Source: Halobaculum rubrum
Lineage (GTDB): Archaea > Halobacteriota > Halobacteria > Halobacteriales > Haloferacaceae
Assembly (NCBI RefSeq): GCF_019880225.1
Contig: NZ_CP082284.1
Location: 2,728,001 to 2,792,000 of the forward strand
Length of the DNA stretch: 64,000 nucleotides
Direction: 5' to 3'
The notes below the pieces were generated by a model that saw nothing but the letters and a program-made list of their open reading frames with translations, ran no database searches and was not told the DNA's origin. Numbering within the stretch: the first letter of the stretch is position 1; each line of letters starts with the position of its first letter. This document shows positions 26,755 to 36,319 of the stretch, one piece after another. The translations under genes were made by a program, and so were the position numbers.

Positions 26755-28604
26755 TGGTTCGACTCCACCCCGCCTCCGCCGCCGTCAGCGCGCTCCGCTC
26801 CGGCGGCCAACTGGCGCTGTTCGCGCTGTTCGCGAGCACCGCGTTCGTCGGCATGGGCGGCGGCGACGGCGCCGGGCCGCTCGCGCCGCTGGCGATCCCG
26901 GCGGCGTTCCTCGTCGGCGCCGGCGCCGCGCTGGCGCGGTGGTACCGCTTCGAGTACGAGACGCTTCCCGACCGGCTGGTCGTCCGATCCGGCGTGATCT
27001 CCCGCCAGGACCGGGAGATCCCGCTTCACCGCGTCCAGAACGTTGACGTCCGCCGGAGCGTCATCCAGCGCACGCTCGGGCTCTCGACGGTCACCGTCGA
27101 GACGGCCGGCGGGGGGGCGACGGAGGCGACACTCGACGCCGTCGCGCGCGAGGAGGCCGACCGACTTCGCGAGGAGCTCGGTCGCCACGGTCGCCGGAGC
27201 GACCAGCGCGAGGGGCGCGACCGACAGGACGAACGCGACGGCGCCACGGACGCCGCCGGAGCCAGCGCAACCGGTTCCGGTGCAGCGGATGCGGCCGGTG
27301 CCGGAGCGGCCGGCGATACCCGCGTCGCCGCCGACCGCGACGCGGAGGAGACGGGGGAGCGGCGTCGCTCCGAGCCGGAGTCGGAGACGCTGTACGAGCT
27401 CGCCGGCCGGCGGTTCGCGATCCTGTGTGCGGTGTCGTTCCGGCCGAGCGCGGTGATCGCGCCGTTCGTCGGCGCGAGCCTCTTCGACGATCTGCTGTTC
27501 GACGGCGGACGGCTGCTCGTACGCTACGGGATCATCGACGTCGAGGTGGGCCCCGGCGACGTTCCCTCGCTCGGGACGGGCGACCTGCTGTCGTTGGGCC
27601 TGCTCGGCGTCGTCGGCTTCCTGCTGGTCGTCTGGGTCGTCAGCGCGGCGCTGACGTTCGTCCGCTACTACGGCTTCCGGCTGGAGCGGGTCGGCGACGA
27701 ACTCCGCTACGAGCGCGGCCTGCTCGGGCGCTACAGCGGGACGGTCCCGCTCTCGAAGGTGCAGACGCTCACCGTCTCGGAGAACGCCGCCATGCGTCGC
27801 CTCGGCTACGCCAGCCTGACGGTCGACACCGCCGGCTACGCGCCCGGTTCGGGCGGCGGCGGCGACGGCGGCGTCGAGACGGCCGTCCCGCTGGACACCC
27901 GCGAGCGCGTCGTCGCGCTCGCTGACGAGGTCCGGGGAGAGTTGGGTGACGACACGGGAGGCGCGGAGACTCCCTCGGACGACGCGTTCGGGGTCGACAC
28001 CGTCGAACGGCCGCCAACCCGCGCGCGGCGACGCTACGTCGCCCGCTACGCGCTCGCGGCGCTTGCGGTAACCGCCGTCGCGGTCGGCGTCGACCGGCTC
28101 GTGTTCGACCTGCCGCAGTTCGTCGCTCTCGCGCCGCTGGTCGGCGTTGCGCTGGCGCCGCTCGCGGGACATCTGACGTGGACACACCGCGGGCACGCGA
28201 CCGCCTCCGACGGGCTCGTCACCCGGACGGGGGTGATCCGTCGCCACACCCGGCTGGTGCCGTACTTCCGGCTACAGACCGTGTTCGTCTCGCGGACGGT
28301 CTTTCAGCGGCGGCGACGACTCGCGTCCGTCGTGGGCGACTCGGCGTCCTCCTCCGGCCTGCTCGGCGGCGACGCGGTCGCCCACGACCTCGATGCGGAC
28401 GCCGCCGACCGGCTTCGCGAGGAACTGCTCGACAGGCTGCGCGGGGATATCGCGGGCCGACGACGCGCGCGCCGCGAGCGCCGTCGGCGAGCGGCCTCGG
28501 AGGTCACCCCGAACACCGACGAGACCGTGGGGGAGACGGACGCGTTCGATACCGCCGCCGCCAACGGACATGGGTCCGACAGCGACGATGGCAGCGACTC
28601 GTGA
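26754..28604 (+). CDS. PH domain membrane protein, YdbT type (three bPH2 domains)
   Basis: A 616-residue membrane protein with three copies of the bPH2 pattern: RLVVRSGVISRQDREIPLHRVQNVDVRRSVIQRTLGLSTVTVETAG (about 80-125), LRYERGLLGRYSGTVPLSKVQTLTVSENAAMRRLGYASLTVDTAGYA (about 320-365) and GLVTRTGVIRRHTRLVPYFRLQTVFVSRTVFQRRRRLASVVGDSAS (about 485-530). Helical pairs precede each copy. Domains 1 and 2 are separated by a charged, low-complexity linker of about 75 residues. It forms a translationally coupled pair with the YdbS-type gene. The substrate is unknown. Confidence 0.86.
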   Translation: MVRLHPASAAVSALRSGGQLALFALFASTAFVGMGGGDGAGPLAPLAIPAAFLVGAGAALARWYRFEYETLPDRLVVRSGVISRQDREIPLHRVQNVDVRRSVIQRTLGLSTVTVETAGGGATEATLDAVAREEADRLREELGRHGRRSDQREGRDRQDERDGATDAAGASATGSGAADAAGAGAAGDTRVAADRDAEETGERRRSEPESETLYELAGRRFAILCAVSFRPSAVIAPFVGASLFDDLLFDGGRLLVRYGIIDVEVGPGDVPSLGTGDLLSLGLLGVVGFLLVVWVVSAALTFVRYYGFRLERVGDELRYERGLLGRYSGTVPLSKVQTLTVSENAAMRRLGYASLTVDTAGYAPGSGGGGDGGVETAVPLDTRERVVALADEVRGELGDDTGGAETPSDDAFGVDTVERPPTRARRRYVARYALAALAVTAVAVGVDRLVFDLPQFVALAPLVGVALAPLAGHLTWTHRGHATASDGLVTRTGVIRRHTRLVPYFRLQTVFVSRTVFQRRRRLASVVGDSASSSGLLGGDAVAHDLDADAADRLREELLDRLRGDIAGRRRARRERRRRAASEVTPNTDETVGETDAFDTAAANGHGSDSDDGSDS

Positions 28605-28649
28605 TCGACCGGTCCGTGAGACGGCGATGAGACGCGCCGACCCGGACGA

Positions 28650-31481
28650 CTACCGTCGTGCCCAGTCGAGCATCCGCTCGTAGAACGGCTCGGTGACGAG
28701 CGCGTCGGCGTCGCCGACGAGACACAGCGCCTTCTTCGCGCGCGTCAGCGCGACGTTGACGCGGCGGGTGTCCTCGAAGATGGGCGAGGAGAGGTCGCCG
28801 GTGGCGACGAACGAGACGACGATCACCTCCTTGCTCGATCCCTGGAACCGGTCGACGGTGTCGACCGTCACGTCGGTCCGACGACCGATCTCGGCGACCT
28901 GCGCGCGGAACGGCGCGATCACGCCGATGTCGTCTGGGTCGACGCCGGCGGCGACGTACGCGTCGACGACCTCCGCGACGCGGTCGGCTTCAGTCGGGTT
29001 CGCGTTGCCCTCACGGGTGCCGTCGGGGTCGACGAAGCTCACCGCGTCGCGAAGTTCCGGCGGGAGATCGTCGACGGCGACGCCCAGGTCCCCGAGCGTC
29101 TGCCCGGCCACCGCCGGCGTCGCCGGACGGAGCTTCCCGTCGTAGAACTCCCGCGAGGAGAACGCCTGGATACGCTGACTCATGCGGTACTGTCGGTCGA
29201 GCATCACGCCCGCCTCGGGGTGCTCCTCGATGAGCCGCTGGAACAGCGACTCTCGGAGCCGGTTCTCGGCGCGCACGACCGGCGGGAGCTGCTCGTGGTC
29301 GCCCACGAGCACGAAGCGGTCGGCGCGGTTGGTCGCCGCGAGCGTCCCGGGTTCGGTGAGCTGGGAGGCCTCGTCGACGATCGCCACATCGAACGCCTGC
29401 TCGCGCATCGTCCGCGAGCCACAGGAGGACGTGGTGGCTGCGACGACCGGCGCCGAGTTCAGTGTCGCCGCGCGGTCGTTCGGCTCGCCGCGGGTGACGA
29501 GGCGGAGGTCCTGCATGTCGCCGCGGACGCCCGTCTCGGTGCCGACGCGCAGGACGTCCCCGAAGCCTTGCTCCTGCAGCGCCTCAACGGCGTTGTCGAC
29601 CGCGCGGTTCGTGAACGCCGAGAGGAGCACCCGGTCGCCCCGCTCGACGAGCGCCTGGACGATGCGGGCGATGGTGTACGTCTTGCCCGTGCCGGGGGGT
29701 CCGTGGACGAGCGCGAAATCCTCGGCGTCGACCGCGCGCTCGACGGCGGCGTTCTGCGCGTCGTTGTTGTCGATGAACGGCTTACCGGTCGAACTGCGGT
29801 CGGCGAACGCCGGCTCCCGCCGCCCGAACAGCACGTCCTTTCGGTCGGCGTCGCCCTTGAGGACGAAGTCGTGGACCGCGGTGTGCATTCGCGACACCGA
29901 CAGCTCCGAGGGGTACACGTCGAGCCGGTGCAGCTCCACGGGCTCGTCCGTCTCCACGACGACCTCGTCGCTCAGTTTCGTGATGCGGCCCAACTCGGAG
30001 TGCCCCGACGCCGGGTCGCCGTCGGACGCCAGCGCCACGTCGCCCTCGCGGAGCTTCGAGACGGCGTCGCTGTCCTTGCGGGCGGTGAGCCGCCATCGGC
30101 CGTCGCCGATCGGCTCCTCGGAGACGGGCTCGAGATCGATCAGCGCGCGGTCGTCGGCTGCGCGTTCCCCGGCGGTCTGTTCCCAGAGCTTCCGGTACTC
30201 CGCGTGGGTCTCGCGGCGCTCCTCCTCCAGTGCGCGGTAGGTTTGTTCGAAGTACTCGCGCTCCGCCTCGGGAAGCGCCGTGCCGATCTGGCCGGCCTTC
30301 GACTCCTGATCGAGACGGCCCGAGACGACCATGCACGTGTCCTGCTCGAAGCAGTACTCGCATTTCGCGTCGGCCTCGTACCCCGTCGGGACGGACATGT
30401 CGAACTCCGTCGCGGCGATCTCGTTGCGCTGGCGGACGACGAACTCGAGCAGGCCCTTGCCGACCGAGAACTCCTTGGCCGGCGAGAGGTCGCCGGACTC
30501 CTCGCCGCGGTCGAGCGCGGTGTTTTTGGTGTACAGCAGCGTGCCCGTGTCCGCGTCGACGCCGCGCTCGCGCAGGAGGAGCGCGTAGCAGGCCGCCTGG
30601 ATCTTGTCCTGGAAGCGCGGCTCGCGGTTCGTGTTCTTCCCCGTCTTGAGCTCGACGGGTTGTCCGCGGCGCAGCGCGTCCGCGCGGCCCTTGATGCCGA
30701 AGGTGGGCGATATCAGCGTGTACTCCGAGCGCCACTCCGACTCGTCGGGGCCGCCGTCCCACTCAGAGAGCGAGGCGTTCGCGGCGTCGTCGCCGTCCGC
30801 GGACGCGTGTTCGCCGCCCGCGGACCCGGTTGCGTCTCCCACGGACGCGACGCCGTCCGTGGCGAGGGTCCCCTGGTTGAGCCATCCCTCGATCGCGGCG
30901 GCGTTGCGCCGAACCTCGTCGACGACCTCCTCGCGCTCCATTCCGAGCAGGCCGAGCTCGAGGCCCGCCTCCGCGACGCGGTCGTCGATCGACTCCTCCA
31001 GGTCCACGCCCCGGAGGAGGTCGCCGAACACCTCGTGGACGACCGTCCCCTTCACGACGGGGTAGTTCAGCGGGATGCCCGAGAGCTTGTTCAGATAGTA
31101 CATCCGCGGGCACTGCACCCACGACCGAATATCGGTCACGTCGACGAGGAAGTCCGGCTCGAGGACGACGTACGACTCCGAGGAGGTGGTGTACCCCTCT
31201 CGGTCGCCGTAGTCGTCGCGCTCGGCGTCGGTGACGAGCAGTTCCATCCCCTCCTCGGCGTGCTCGGCGGTGTGGGTCCACTTCCCCCACAAGGTGACGG
31301 TGACTGAGTCACCGGCGCCGCGGTCAGCTTTCACCGTCAACTCGGCGAGGTCGCGCTCGCCGTAGCGCGTGCTCACCTGCCGGACCTCGCCGACTTCCAG
31401 GAGGGGACCGCGAACGTTCACTACCGGAGGGGGCGGGCGCTCGGGAAAAACGGTGTCGGTGCGATCGCCACTACCCTGCAT
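28650..31481 (-). CDS. Dna2-like nuclease-helicase (Cas4/RecB nuclease plus SF1 helicase)
   Basis: A 943-residue protein. An OB-like N-terminal domain (residues 20-105; VTVTLWGKWT) is followed by a RecB/Cas4-type nuclease with an iron-sulfur layout: SWVQCPRMYYLNKLSGIPLNYPVVKGTVVHEVFGDLL (Cys about 125) and CEYCFEQDTC (about 375-385). ADALRRGQPVELKTGKN gives the PD-(D/E)xK Asp and Glu-x-Lys. The C-terminal half is an Upf1/Dna2-type SF1 helicase: Walker A HGPPGTGKTYTIARIVQAL (about 590), VDEASQLTEPGTLAA, GDHEQLPPVV and LDRQYRMSQRIQAF. DRFQGSSKEVIVVSFVAT, DTRRVNVALTRAKKAL ends it. It probably processes flaps or DNA ends in replication and repair. Confidence 0.9.
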   Translation of the reverse strand: MQGSGDRTDTVFPERPPPPVVNVRGPLLEVGEVRQVSTRYGERDLAELTVKADRGAGDSVTVTLWGKWTHTAEHAEEGMELLVTDAERDDYGDREGYTTSSESYVVLEPDFLVDVTDIRSWVQCPRMYYLNKLSGIPLNYPVVKGTVVHEVFGDLLRGVDLEESIDDRVAEAGLELGLLGMEREEVVDEVRRNAAAIEGWLNQGTLATDGVASVGDATGSAGGEHASADGDDAANASLSEWDGGPDESEWRSEYTLISPTFGIKGRADALRRGQPVELKTGKNTNREPRFQDKIQAACYALLLRERGVDADTGTLLYTKNTALDRGEESGDLSPAKEFSVGKGLLEFVVRQRNEIAATEFDMSVPTGYEADAKCEYCFEQDTCMVVSGRLDQESKAGQIGTALPEAEREYFEQTYRALEEERRETHAEYRKLWEQTAGERAADDRALIDLEPVSEEPIGDGRWRLTARKDSDAVSKLREGDVALASDGDPASGHSELGRITKLSDEVVVETDEPVELHRLDVYPSELSVSRMHTAVHDFVLKGDADRKDVLFGRREPAFADRSSTGKPFIDNNDAQNAAVERAVDAEDFALVHGPPGTGKTYTIARIVQALVERGDRVLLSAFTNRAVDNAVEALQEQGFGDVLRVGTETGVRGDMQDLRLVTRGEPNDRAATLNSAPVVAATTSSCGSRTMREQAFDVAIVDEASQLTEPGTLAATNRADRFVLVGDHEQLPPVVRAENRLRESLFQRLIEEHPEAGVMLDRQYRMSQRIQAFSSREFYDGKLRPATPAVAGQTLGDLGVAVDDLPPELRDAVSFVDPDGTREGNANPTEADRVAEVVDAYVAAGVDPDDIGVIAPFRAQVAEIGRRTDVTVDTVDRFQGSSKEVIVVSFVATGDLSSPIFEDTRRVNVALTRAKKALCLVGDADALVTEPFYERMLDWARR

Positions 31482-31535
31482 CTTCGTCCGACAGCGACCG
31501 CCCGGCCACGGGATCGGGTCGTTCGCGGGGCGACG

Positions 31536-32588
31536 TCACTCTCCCGGTGCGCGCTCGACGCCGCGGATCTCGATCGCCGCCCCCCCGTCTGCGGCGTCGT
31601 CGACGGAGACGCTCCAGCCGTGGGCGTCGGCGATCTCGGCGACGATCGCGAGCCCGAAGCCGGTGCCGTCCGCGGCCGTCGAGTAGTCGCTCTCGAACGC
31701 ACGATCGCGGACGTTCGCGGGGATCCCCGGGCCGTCGTCCGCGACGCGGAACCCGTCCTCGAGGTCATCAACGGTGACGGCGACGTCGTCGCCGGCGTGG
31801 TCGACCGCGTTTCGAAGGAGGTTCTCGAGCAGCTGCGTGAGGCGATCGGGGTCGGCGACGACGCGACTCGTCGTCTCGATCGAGACGCTCGCGTTCGACC
31901 CGTCCGTCGCGGTTTCCCACGCCGACTCGGCGATCGACGCGAGGTCGACCGGTTCGGTCTCGTCGATCACCGCCCCCTCGCGCGCGAGCATCAGCAGGTC
32001 GTCGACGAGCGTCGTCATGTCCTCGACCGCCCGCTCGGCGCGCTCGAGGTGGTCCCCGTCGCCGGTTTCGCGCGCCAGCTCCAACGATCCGGAGAGGACG
32101 TTCAGCGGGTTTCGCAGGTCGTGGGAAACGACGCTCGCGAACGACTCGAGCTGCTCGTTCTTCCGGCGCAGCGCGTCCTCGCGCTCCTTGCGCTCGGAGA
32201 CGTCCCGGATGACGCCGACCCGTCCGAGCTCGATATCGCCGCTCGTCACCCGCTTGAACCGGAGCTCCGCGGGGAACCGGTCGCCGTCGGCCGTGAGGAA
32301 GTCGTACTCGACGACTCCGACGTCGCGCTCGCCCGCGGCGATCTCCTCCAGCGCCGCCCGCGCCCGCTCGGCCGCCTCGTCGGTGACCCAGTCGTAGATG
32401 TGGGTCCCGACCAGCGTTCCGGCGTCGACGCCCTTCATCTCCGCGTAGCGCTGGTTGACGTAGACGATATCGCCGTCGGGGTCGAGGGCGTACACCGCGT
32501 CGTCGAGATCGTCGAGGACGGTTTCGTACAGCAGCAGCTCGCGGTCGCGGCGGTCCTCGTCGCCGGGCGGCCCCTGGGTATCAGTCAT
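31536..32588 (-). CDS. PAS domain sensor histidine kinase
   Basis: A 350-residue soluble histidine kinase with one PAS domain (about residues 20-130; DDAVYALDPDGDIVYVNQRYAEMKGV). The HisKA domain has phospho-acceptor His156 (SVVSHDLRNPLNVL). The ATPase domain has LLENLLRNAVDHAGDD, VADDGPGIPANVRDRAFES and GTGFGLAIVAEIADAHGWSV. It closely resembles the kinase at 10576 in its catalytic half. The ATG at 32588 is preferred to one at 32618, because the TATA-like stretch near 32623-32634 would place the transcription start between them. Confidence 0.9.
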   Translation of the reverse strand: MTDTQGPPGDEDRRDRELLLYETVLDDLDDAVYALDPDGDIVYVNQRYAEMKGVDAGTLVGTHIYDWVTDEAAERARAALEEIAAGERDVGVVEYDFLTADGDRFPAELRFKRVTSGDIELGRVGVIRDVSERKEREDALRRKNEQLESFASVVSHDLRNPLNVLSGSLELARETGDGDHLERAERAVEDMTTLVDDLLMLAREGAVIDETEPVDLASIAESAWETATDGSNASVSIETTSRVVADPDRLTQLLENLLRNAVDHAGDDVAVTVDDLEDGFRVADDGPGIPANVRDRAFESDYSTAADGTGFGLAIVAEIADAHGWSVSVDDAADGGAAIEIRGVERAPGE

Positions 32589-32661
32589 CGAGAAGGTCTC
32601 GTCCGTGTGTCGGCCCATCGCGGCAAAACAGTACCGTCTCCGGCGGTCGAAGCGACGCGAT

Positions 32662-33117
32662 CTACTCGTCGTCGGGCGCCTCGAACGTCACCGTCGTCAG
32701 GGTCCGCCCGAGGTGACACACCTCGTGTGGCGGGTCGCCGTGAACCTCCGCGATACGGTACTCCTCGTCGAAGTCGGCCCCCAGCGGCTCACACAGCTCG
32801 TGGCTCGGGCAGTCGACGTGCGGACACGGTCCCTCGAGCGATCCCCTCGAACCGGCGTACGCGCCCCGGGAGGCGACGTTCGCGGTGACGGACGCCGGCT
32901 CGACATCGACGGCGCGGACGCTCGCGTCCGCGTGGACAGCGCAGTCGAGCGCCTGCGTCCCGTCGCGGACGCCGGTCACGCGGTATCGCCGCCCCTCGGT
33001 GAGGTTGAGACACTGGCCGCGGTACGGACAGCCCTCGCAGGCACTGGACTCCCCCTGGTAGACGAACTCGGTTCCCTCGGCGGCGAGTTGTGTACCGATG
33101 AGCGTGACAGTGGACAT
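32662..33117 (-). CDS. UPF0179 family protein
   Basis: A 151-residue archaeal protein of unknown function. It opens MSTVTLIGTQLAAEGTEFVYQG and is rich in cysteines: SSACEGCPYRGQCLNLTEG (three Cys), ALDCAVH, PCPHVDCPSHELCEPLG and HEVCHLG. The Cys clusters suggest one or two metal or iron-sulfur sites. The gene family is widely conserved in euryarchaea, and its function is not established to my knowledge. Confidence 0.9.
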   Translation of the reverse strand: MSTVTLIGTQLAAEGTEFVYQGESSACEGCPYRGQCLNLTEGRRYRVTGVRDGTQALDCAVHADASVRAVDVEPASVTANVASRGAYAGSRGSLEGPCPHVDCPSHELCEPLGADFDEEYRIAEVHGDPPHEVCHLGRTLTTVTFEAPDDE

Positions 33118-33244
33118 GGTGGAGATATCCCGCGCGCCGCTGATAACGGCGTCGCCGGGCGGCTCGTAAGTCGGCGGGTGACCCGACGGTCGGCGGGCGA
33201 CCGGCCTGCGACCGAGCGACCCGAGGGTTGCCGCCGGCGTCGCC

Positions 33245-33772
33245 TTACTCGCCGCGGATCAGGTTGTCGAGCTCGTCGAGGTACGCCTCCCGCGGGACCT
33301 GATAGGCGCCGCGGTAGTCGAGCGCGCCGCCGACGAACCGCTCGGTCACGTCGCGAACGCCCTCCAGGGCGGCCGCACGGTCGTCGAACGTCGTCGACTC
33401 GGCCTCGACCTCCGGTTCGAGAAACAGCGTCACGTGCCACTCGTCGGTCCGGCGTTGTCCCGACCCCGGCCGCGCGCGCCGGGAGCCGTCCGTGAGGTAC
33501 ACCGTGGGAAGACACGGCGCTGGGAAGCGATCGGCGTCGAACACGTCCGGCCGGAACACGACGATCGCCCGGCCGCTCGGCTCCTCGTTCCACAGCCGCC
33601 AGCCCTCGGCGAGCATGTCGGCGTCGACCCCGGCGTCGACAGCCGTATCGACCGTTCTCCCGGATCCGGTGTCGCCCGTCTCCTCGATCCCGCCGCCGAC
33701 ATCGGGGTCGCCGGCCGCGGGCCCCCCGTCGCCGTCCTCGCCCCCGGTCCGTCCGTCGCTGTCGTCGGTCAT
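33245..33772 (-). CDS. Conserved haloarchaeal protein, DUF5820-like
   Basis: A 175-residue protein. The first roughly 50 residues are a Gly/Asp/Thr-rich disordered leader. The conserved part starts DMLAEGWRLWNEEPSGRAIVVFRPDVFDADRFPAPCLPTVYLTDG. It continues EWHVTLFLEPEVEAESTTFDDRAAALEGVRDVTERFVGGALDYRGAYQVPREAYLDELDNLI. The pattern matches a haloarchaea-specific protein family, which I recall as DUF5820, with no known function. Confidence 0.7.
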   Translation of the reverse strand: MTDDSDGRTGGEDGDGGPAAGDPDVGGGIEETGDTGSGRTVDTAVDAGVDADMLAEGWRLWNEEPSGRAIVVFRPDVFDADRFPAPCLPTVYLTDGSRRARPGSGQRRTDEWHVTLFLEPEVEAESTTFDDRAAALEGVRDVTERFVGGALDYRGAYQVPREAYLDELDNLIRGE

Positions 33773-34203
33773 GGCGGTCGTTACTCGCCCGGCGGCTTAG
33801 GCGCCACGTTCGGCGTTCGGCTCGATGACACGGAGAGCAGTGAATCCGACGCACGAGACTCAGTTCGGTGCCATTCCGGCGATCCTGCGACCCGACGATC
33901 GATCGAGCGCGCGACGGTATCGGTAGCAATTGCCGTCAAGCTTATGTGTGTTAACACCCACCACAATATATAGCCTCGGTCCGACCACGGGACGGAGGCA
34001 ACGACCCCCACTGGCCGCCCTCACGACGAGTTCTGTTGGAGACGCAGCCCACGCCGGTTCCCCACGCGGTCGTGTGGCACGAGCGGACACGACGGTCCGG
34101 CGGCGCTCGGATCGGTGTCAGCCGGCGGAGCGGGCGTCGGCGCCGACACCGGGTGCCTGCGAGCGGGACCGTCGCGGTCGTCCCCGCACACGTGGCCCCA
34201 CAC
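33773..34203. promoter_or_regulatory. Promoter and long leader upstream of prkA operon
   Basis: 431 bases without a convincing gene. AATATATAG at 33965-33973 is the best TATA box in this part of the window. Just upstream lies the perfect palindrome GTGTTAACAC (33948-33957), a likely regulator site. Transcription would start near 34000, leaving a leader of about 200 nt before the PrkA ATG at 34204. That is long for a genome where most starts look leaderless. An in-frame extension from a TTG at 34036 exists, but its Arg/His-rich translation is unlike PrkA. Confidence 0.55.
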
Positions 34204-36318
34204 ATGAGTGAACAGACCGACAACGCGAACGACCGAACGGCGGGGGAGGTATCGAGAACACACACGCTCGAGGAGCTCAGCCGGCAGTACAAGCGGTCGG
34301 TTCCCGCGGACCTCCGGGAGGCGAACCCCTTCGAGTGGTATCTCCGGGAGGTCACGGCGGACCCCCTGATCGCGCGCAACGCCCACCAGCGCGTCGCCGA
34401 CATGTTCGACCACTACGGTACGCGCTACGACGAGGACGCGGGCGTCGTGGAGTACCTGCTCGCCTCGGAAGACCCGATCCACGACGGCGAGAACACCTTC
34501 TACGGGCGGGAGGTCCACGAATCGATCCACGAGTTCGTCAACAAGGTGAAATCGGGAGCGCGCGGGCTCGGGCCCGAAAAGCGGATCAAGCTGCTGTTGG
34601 GTCCGGTCGGGTCGGGGAAGAGCCACTTCGACTGGCTCGTCCGGCGCTACTTCGAGGACTACACCCGCAGCGACGAGGGGCGGATGTACACGTTCCGCTG
34701 GACCGACCTCTGTTCGGTGATCGAGGACCAGGACCCCGCCGACGACACCGTCCGCTCGGCGATGAATCAGGACCCGATCGTGTTGCTTCCTCAAGAACAG
34801 CGCGATGGAGTGATCGACGAGCTGAACGGGGCGCTCGACGCGCCGTACACGATCCGCAACGAGCAGAGCCTCGACCCAGCGTCGGGCTTCTACATGGACG
34901 AGTTGCTCGCGCACTACGAGGACGACCTGCAGGCGGTGTTGGAGAACCACATCGAGGTGGTCCGGCTCGTCGCCGACGAGAACCAGCGCCGGGCCATCGA
35001 GACGTTCGAGCCGAAGGACAAGAAGAACCAAGACGAGACGGAGCTCACCGGCGACGTGAACTACTCGAAGCTCGCGGTGTACGGCGAGAACGACCCGCGA
35101 GCGTTCGACTACGCGGGGGCGTTCTGTAACGCCAACCGGGGCATCTTCTCGGGAGAGGAGCTGTTGAAGCTCCAGCGGGAGTTCCTCTACGACTTCCTGC
35201 ACGCCAGCCAAGAGCAGACGATCAAGCCGCGCAACAACCCGCGGATCGACATCGACCAGGTGATCGTCGGCCGGACGAACATGCCCGAGTACCGGGACAA
35301 GAAGGGCGACGAGAAGATGGAGGCGTTCAACGATCGCACCAAGCGGATCGACTACCCGTACGTCCTGGAGTACGAACAGGAGTCGGAGATCTACCGGAAG
35401 ATGCTCCGCAACGCCGACGTGCCCGACATCCACATCGAGCCGCACGCCATGGAGATGGCCGGCCTCTTCGGCGTGCTCACCCGTCTCGAGGAGCCGACCG
35501 ACGAGTCCGTCTCGCTCGTGCAGAAGGCGAAGGCGTACAACGGCGAGATCGACGAGACCGACGAGATCGACGAGCGCAAGCTCAGGGAGAACGGCGACCG
35601 CGCGGCCGACATCGCCGAGGGAATGGAGGGGGTCTCTGCACGGTTCATCGGCGACGAGATCGCCGAGGCGATCATGGACTCCCGGCACAGGGATCGGGGG
35701 TACCTGTCGCCGCTGGCGGTGTTCAAACACTTCGAGCACAACCTCGAGAACCACGGCTCGATCCCCGAGGAAAAGCTCGACACGTACCACCGCTATCTCG
35801 AACTCGTCCGCGAGGAGTACAAAGAGCGGGCCATCGAGGACGTGCGCCACGCGCTCGCGTACGACGTCGACGAGATCCGCCGCCAGGGCGAGAAGTACAT
35901 GGACCACGTGATGGCGTACATCGACGACACGACCGTCGAGGACGACCTCACCGGCCGCGAGCAGGAGCCCGACGAGACGTTCCTCCGGTCGGTCGAGGAG
36001 AAGCTGGAGATCCCCGGCGACCGCAAGGACGACTTCCGCCAGGAGGTCGCGAACTGGGTGAGTCGCCGCGCCCGCGAGGGGTCGAGCTTCGACCCGCAGG
36101 AGAACGACCGGCTCCGGCGTGCTCTCGAGCGGAAGCTGTGGGAGGACAAGAAACACAACATCAACTTCTCCGCGCTGGTGTCGGCCGGGGAGCTCGACGA
36201 CGACGAGCGCGCCGCGTGGGTCGACGCCCTGACAGAGCAGGGGTACTCCGACGAGGGCGCCCGCGAGGTGCTGGAGTTCGCCGGCGCGGAGGTCGCCAAA
36301 AGCGAGCTCGAGGACTGA
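34204..36318 (+). CDS. prkA: PrkA family AAA+ protein (YeaG-like)
   Basis: A 704-residue PrkA. Walker A is LLLGPVGSGKSHFD (residues 133-140), preceded by the PrkA AAA signature FFYGREVHESIHEFVNKVKSGARGLGPEKRIKL. Later come FCNANRGIFSGEELLKLQREFLYDFLHASQEQ and IDQVIVGRTNMPEYRDKKGDEKMEAFNDRTKRIDYPYVL. The C-terminal 'kinase' region includes YLSPLAVFKHFEHNLENHGSIPEEKLDTYHRYLELVREEYKERA. PrkA was first described as a Ser kinase; I recall a later report of AAA+ protease activity in Bacillus. It is the first gene of the PrkA-PrkA2-YeaH-SpoVR operon, associated with starvation and stationary-phase responses. Confidence 0.93.
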   Translation: MSEQTDNANDRTAGEVSRTHTLEELSRQYKRSVPADLREANPFEWYLREVTADPLIARNAHQRVADMFDHYGTRYDEDAGVVEYLLASEDPIHDGENTFYGREVHESIHEFVNKVKSGARGLGPEKRIKLLLGPVGSGKSHFDWLVRRYFEDYTRSDEGRMYTFRWTDLCSVIEDQDPADDTVRSAMNQDPIVLLPQEQRDGVIDELNGALDAPYTIRNEQSLDPASGFYMDELLAHYEDDLQAVLENHIEVVRLVADENQRRAIETFEPKDKKNQDETELTGDVNYSKLAVYGENDPRAFDYAGAFCNANRGIFSGEELLKLQREFLYDFLHASQEQTIKPRNNPRIDIDQVIVGRTNMPEYRDKKGDEKMEAFNDRTKRIDYPYVLEYEQESEIYRKMLRNADVPDIHIEPHAMEMAGLFGVLTRLEEPTDESVSLVQKAKAYNGEIDETDEIDERKLRENGDRAADIAEGMEGVSARFIGDEIAEAIMDSRHRDRGYLSPLAVFKHFEHNLENHGSIPEEKLDTYHRYLELVREEYKERAIEDVRHALAYDVDEIRRQGEKYMDHVMAYIDDTTVEDDLTGREQEPDETFLRSVEEKLEIPGDRKDDFRQEVANWVSRRAREGSSFDPQENDRLRRALERKLWEDKKHNINFSALVSAGELDDDERAAWVDALTEQGYSDEGAREVLEFAGAEVAKSELED

Positions 36319-36319
36319 G

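Noticed and set aside
34036..34203. N-terminal extension of PrkA from a TTG codon
   Set aside because: The added residues are Arg/His-rich and not conserved; the ATG at 34204 opens a typical acidic N-terminus.
34021..36156. Long frame opposite prkA
   Set aside because: Same antisense effect. The product is Leu/Val/His-rich without recognisable domains.
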